A stretch of 64,000 nt of DNA. Origin: Bacteroidia bacterium (GTDB taxonomy: Bacteria; Bacteroidota; Bacteroidia; Flavobacteriales; Flavobacteriaceae). Position 1 is the stretch's first letter, and the number at the start of each line of letters is the position of its first letter. The notes below the pieces were generated by a model that worked only from the letters and a program-made list of their open reading frames with translations, had not been told where the DNA came from and made no database searches. The DNA lies in assembly GCA_030427865.1 (NCBI GenBank), contig JAUICK010000002.1:124001-188000 (forward strand), read 5' to 3'. Both the position numbers and the translations under genes were made by a program. Shown here piece after piece: positions 63,052-64,000 of the stretch.

Positions 63052-64000
63052 TTATTTTTTCTTTTTATCAGATTTTCCTTTGTTATTTTCTGGTTGATAA
63101 TAGTTAGGAGGGAAGCTGTTTAACTGTCTCCAAAGCTCAAACCAAATAGGTACATCTTCTAACAATGCTATTGTTTTTGCACCAGAGCCAACTCTAATGG
63201 CTTCGGGCCATTCATGGTCAGACTCGTCAGGAGCCAACAAAATTCTATATTTTCCATTATCGCTAATAAAGTTTTCTATAGCAACAACTTTAGCGCCATA
63301 AGTTCCGTAAGAAACATTAGGCCATCCAGAAAAAACAATTGCTGGCCAACCATCAAACTGTACACGAACCTTTTCACCTATATGAAGTAGGGGCAAATCT
63401 ATTGGTCTTACAAAAGTTTCTACTGCTAAATCGTATTTGGTGGGCATTATTCCCACTAAATCTTCTCCTTCTTTAAAAGTACCACCAATTCCGCCTTTAA
63501 TTGCTTTATTTATAATTCCATTTTGTGGAGCTGTAATGTATAATAAGCTGTTTCTTACTTTATAATTGCTATTACTATTTTCTAGTTTGGATACTTGTGC
63601 TTCAGCATCGAATTGACTTGATTTTGCGGTAAACATATTGCTTTGCGCTTTCGATATTTTATCTGCATAAGTTACTTTAATACGATTTAAGTCGATTTGA
63701 GCATTAATTACGTTGTTTCTGCTTGTTAATAATTTGTTTTGTTGGGAAATAAACTTAGCTTTCTTTTCTTGTAATTTTACACGTTTATCTTCTACATCTT
63801 TTACTGCTTTTAATCCTTCTTTTTGAAGTGTTTGTGTACGATTGAATTGTTTTTCTGCAATATCTATGTTGGTTTTAGCTGCTTCTAAATCAATACTGTC
63901 GCTCTGAACTTTTAGTTTAGATTGCATCAACTTATTTTTTGCTTGTTGCGTTTTTAATTTTTGCTCAGTTTTTAATGCTTCGATTTGCCTGTTTAAAGCC
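63052..64000 (-). CDS. HlyD-family periplasmic adaptor (5' truncated)
   Basis: The frame continues past the window end (codons of the coiled-coil are open to 64000), so the N-terminus is missing; internal start codons near 63930 are not real starts. The visible part has a long coiled-coil hairpin (about 63600-64000), a lipoyl/barrel-sandwich part with YITAPQNGIINKAIKGGIGGTFKEGEDL and a beta-barrel domain (LHIGEKVRVQFDGWPA). The tail KGKSDKKKK is basic. It joins an inner-membrane pump to the TolC protein encoded next. Confidence 0.88.
   Translation of the reverse strand, partial: ALNRQIEALKTEQKLKTQQAKNKLMQSKLKVQSDSIDLEAAKTNIDIAEKQFNRTQTLQKEGLKAVKDVEDKRVKLQEKKAKFISQQNKLLTSRNNVINAQIDLNRIKVTYADKISKAQSNMFTAKSSQFDAEAQVSKLENSNSNYKVRNSLLYITAPQNGIINKAIKGGIGGTFKEGEDLVGIMPTKYDLAVETFVRPIDLPLLHIGEKVRVQFDGWPAIVFSGWPNVSYGTYGAKVVAIENFISDNGKYRILLAPDESDHEWPEAIRVGSGAKTIALLEDVPIWFELWRQLNSFPPNYYQPENNKGKSDKKKK

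Overview
The window looks like a chromosomal segment of a marine-type Flavobacteriaceae (Bacteroidota), probably near Polaribacter or Tenacibaculum; the genus is inference. It is strongly AT-rich. Promoters fit the Bacteroidota TAnnTTTG -7 element, Shine-Dalgarno sequences are almost absent, two secreted proteins carry type IX secretion (T9SS) C-terminal sorting domains, and CarB and RecQ have flavobacterial architectures. No rRNA, tRNA, CRISPR array, insertion sequence or prophage is visible. Layout: 1-7.9 kb is the end of a surface-polysaccharide cluster: glycosyltransferase, deacetylase-like protein, FemAB-like transferase, methyltransferase, MBOAT plus SGNH partner, and a phosphoglycosyltransferase that would start glycan assembly on undecaprenyl phosphate. 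7.9-17.7 kb is envelope housekeeping: Lnb-type DUF4105 protein, PorV-like barrel, YheT-like hydrolase, pssA, a kdsD-tatC-AhpD-like-lptB operon, and recQ. 17.7-27.2 kb is an accessory-looking block described below. 27.2-47.3 kb holds a ZIP transporter, methyltransferases, yidC, pyrG, rpmH, carB, a GlmU-like protein, priA, an FAD enzyme and lon. 47.5-50.5 kb is an ECF sigma/anti-sigma operon with two repetitive surface proteins. 50.5-59.3 kb holds small conserved genes, a DEAD-box helicase, a TRIC channel, a giant tricorn-like S41 protease, a MaoC dehydratase and an Xre regulator with a membrane partner. 59.4-64 kb has a T9SS-exported haloperoxidase-like protein and a TolC/HlyD export pair whose HlyD gene runs off the window. 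The strongest candidate for an undescribed system is 17.7-27.2 kb. A cytoplasmic subtilisin-like protease, a 206-residue protein of unknown family, a periplasmic-TPR histidine kinase and a NarL-type response regulator lie in one direction, followed by a five-gene operon of exported proteins including a CsgG/FlgT-like protein and a lipoprotein, then a separate small lipoprotein gene. Four promoters in the block (before the protease, the regulator, the export operon and the small lipoprotein) each carry a 16-bp inverted repeat close to TACCTA-N4-TAGGTA, in the 7-2-7 form known for NarL-family sites. Each repeat lies 22-23 bp upstream of a TAnnTTTG-like -7 element. The plain reading is a self-contained autoregulated regulon in which the two-component system switches on its own protease module and an envelope apparatus of unknown function.
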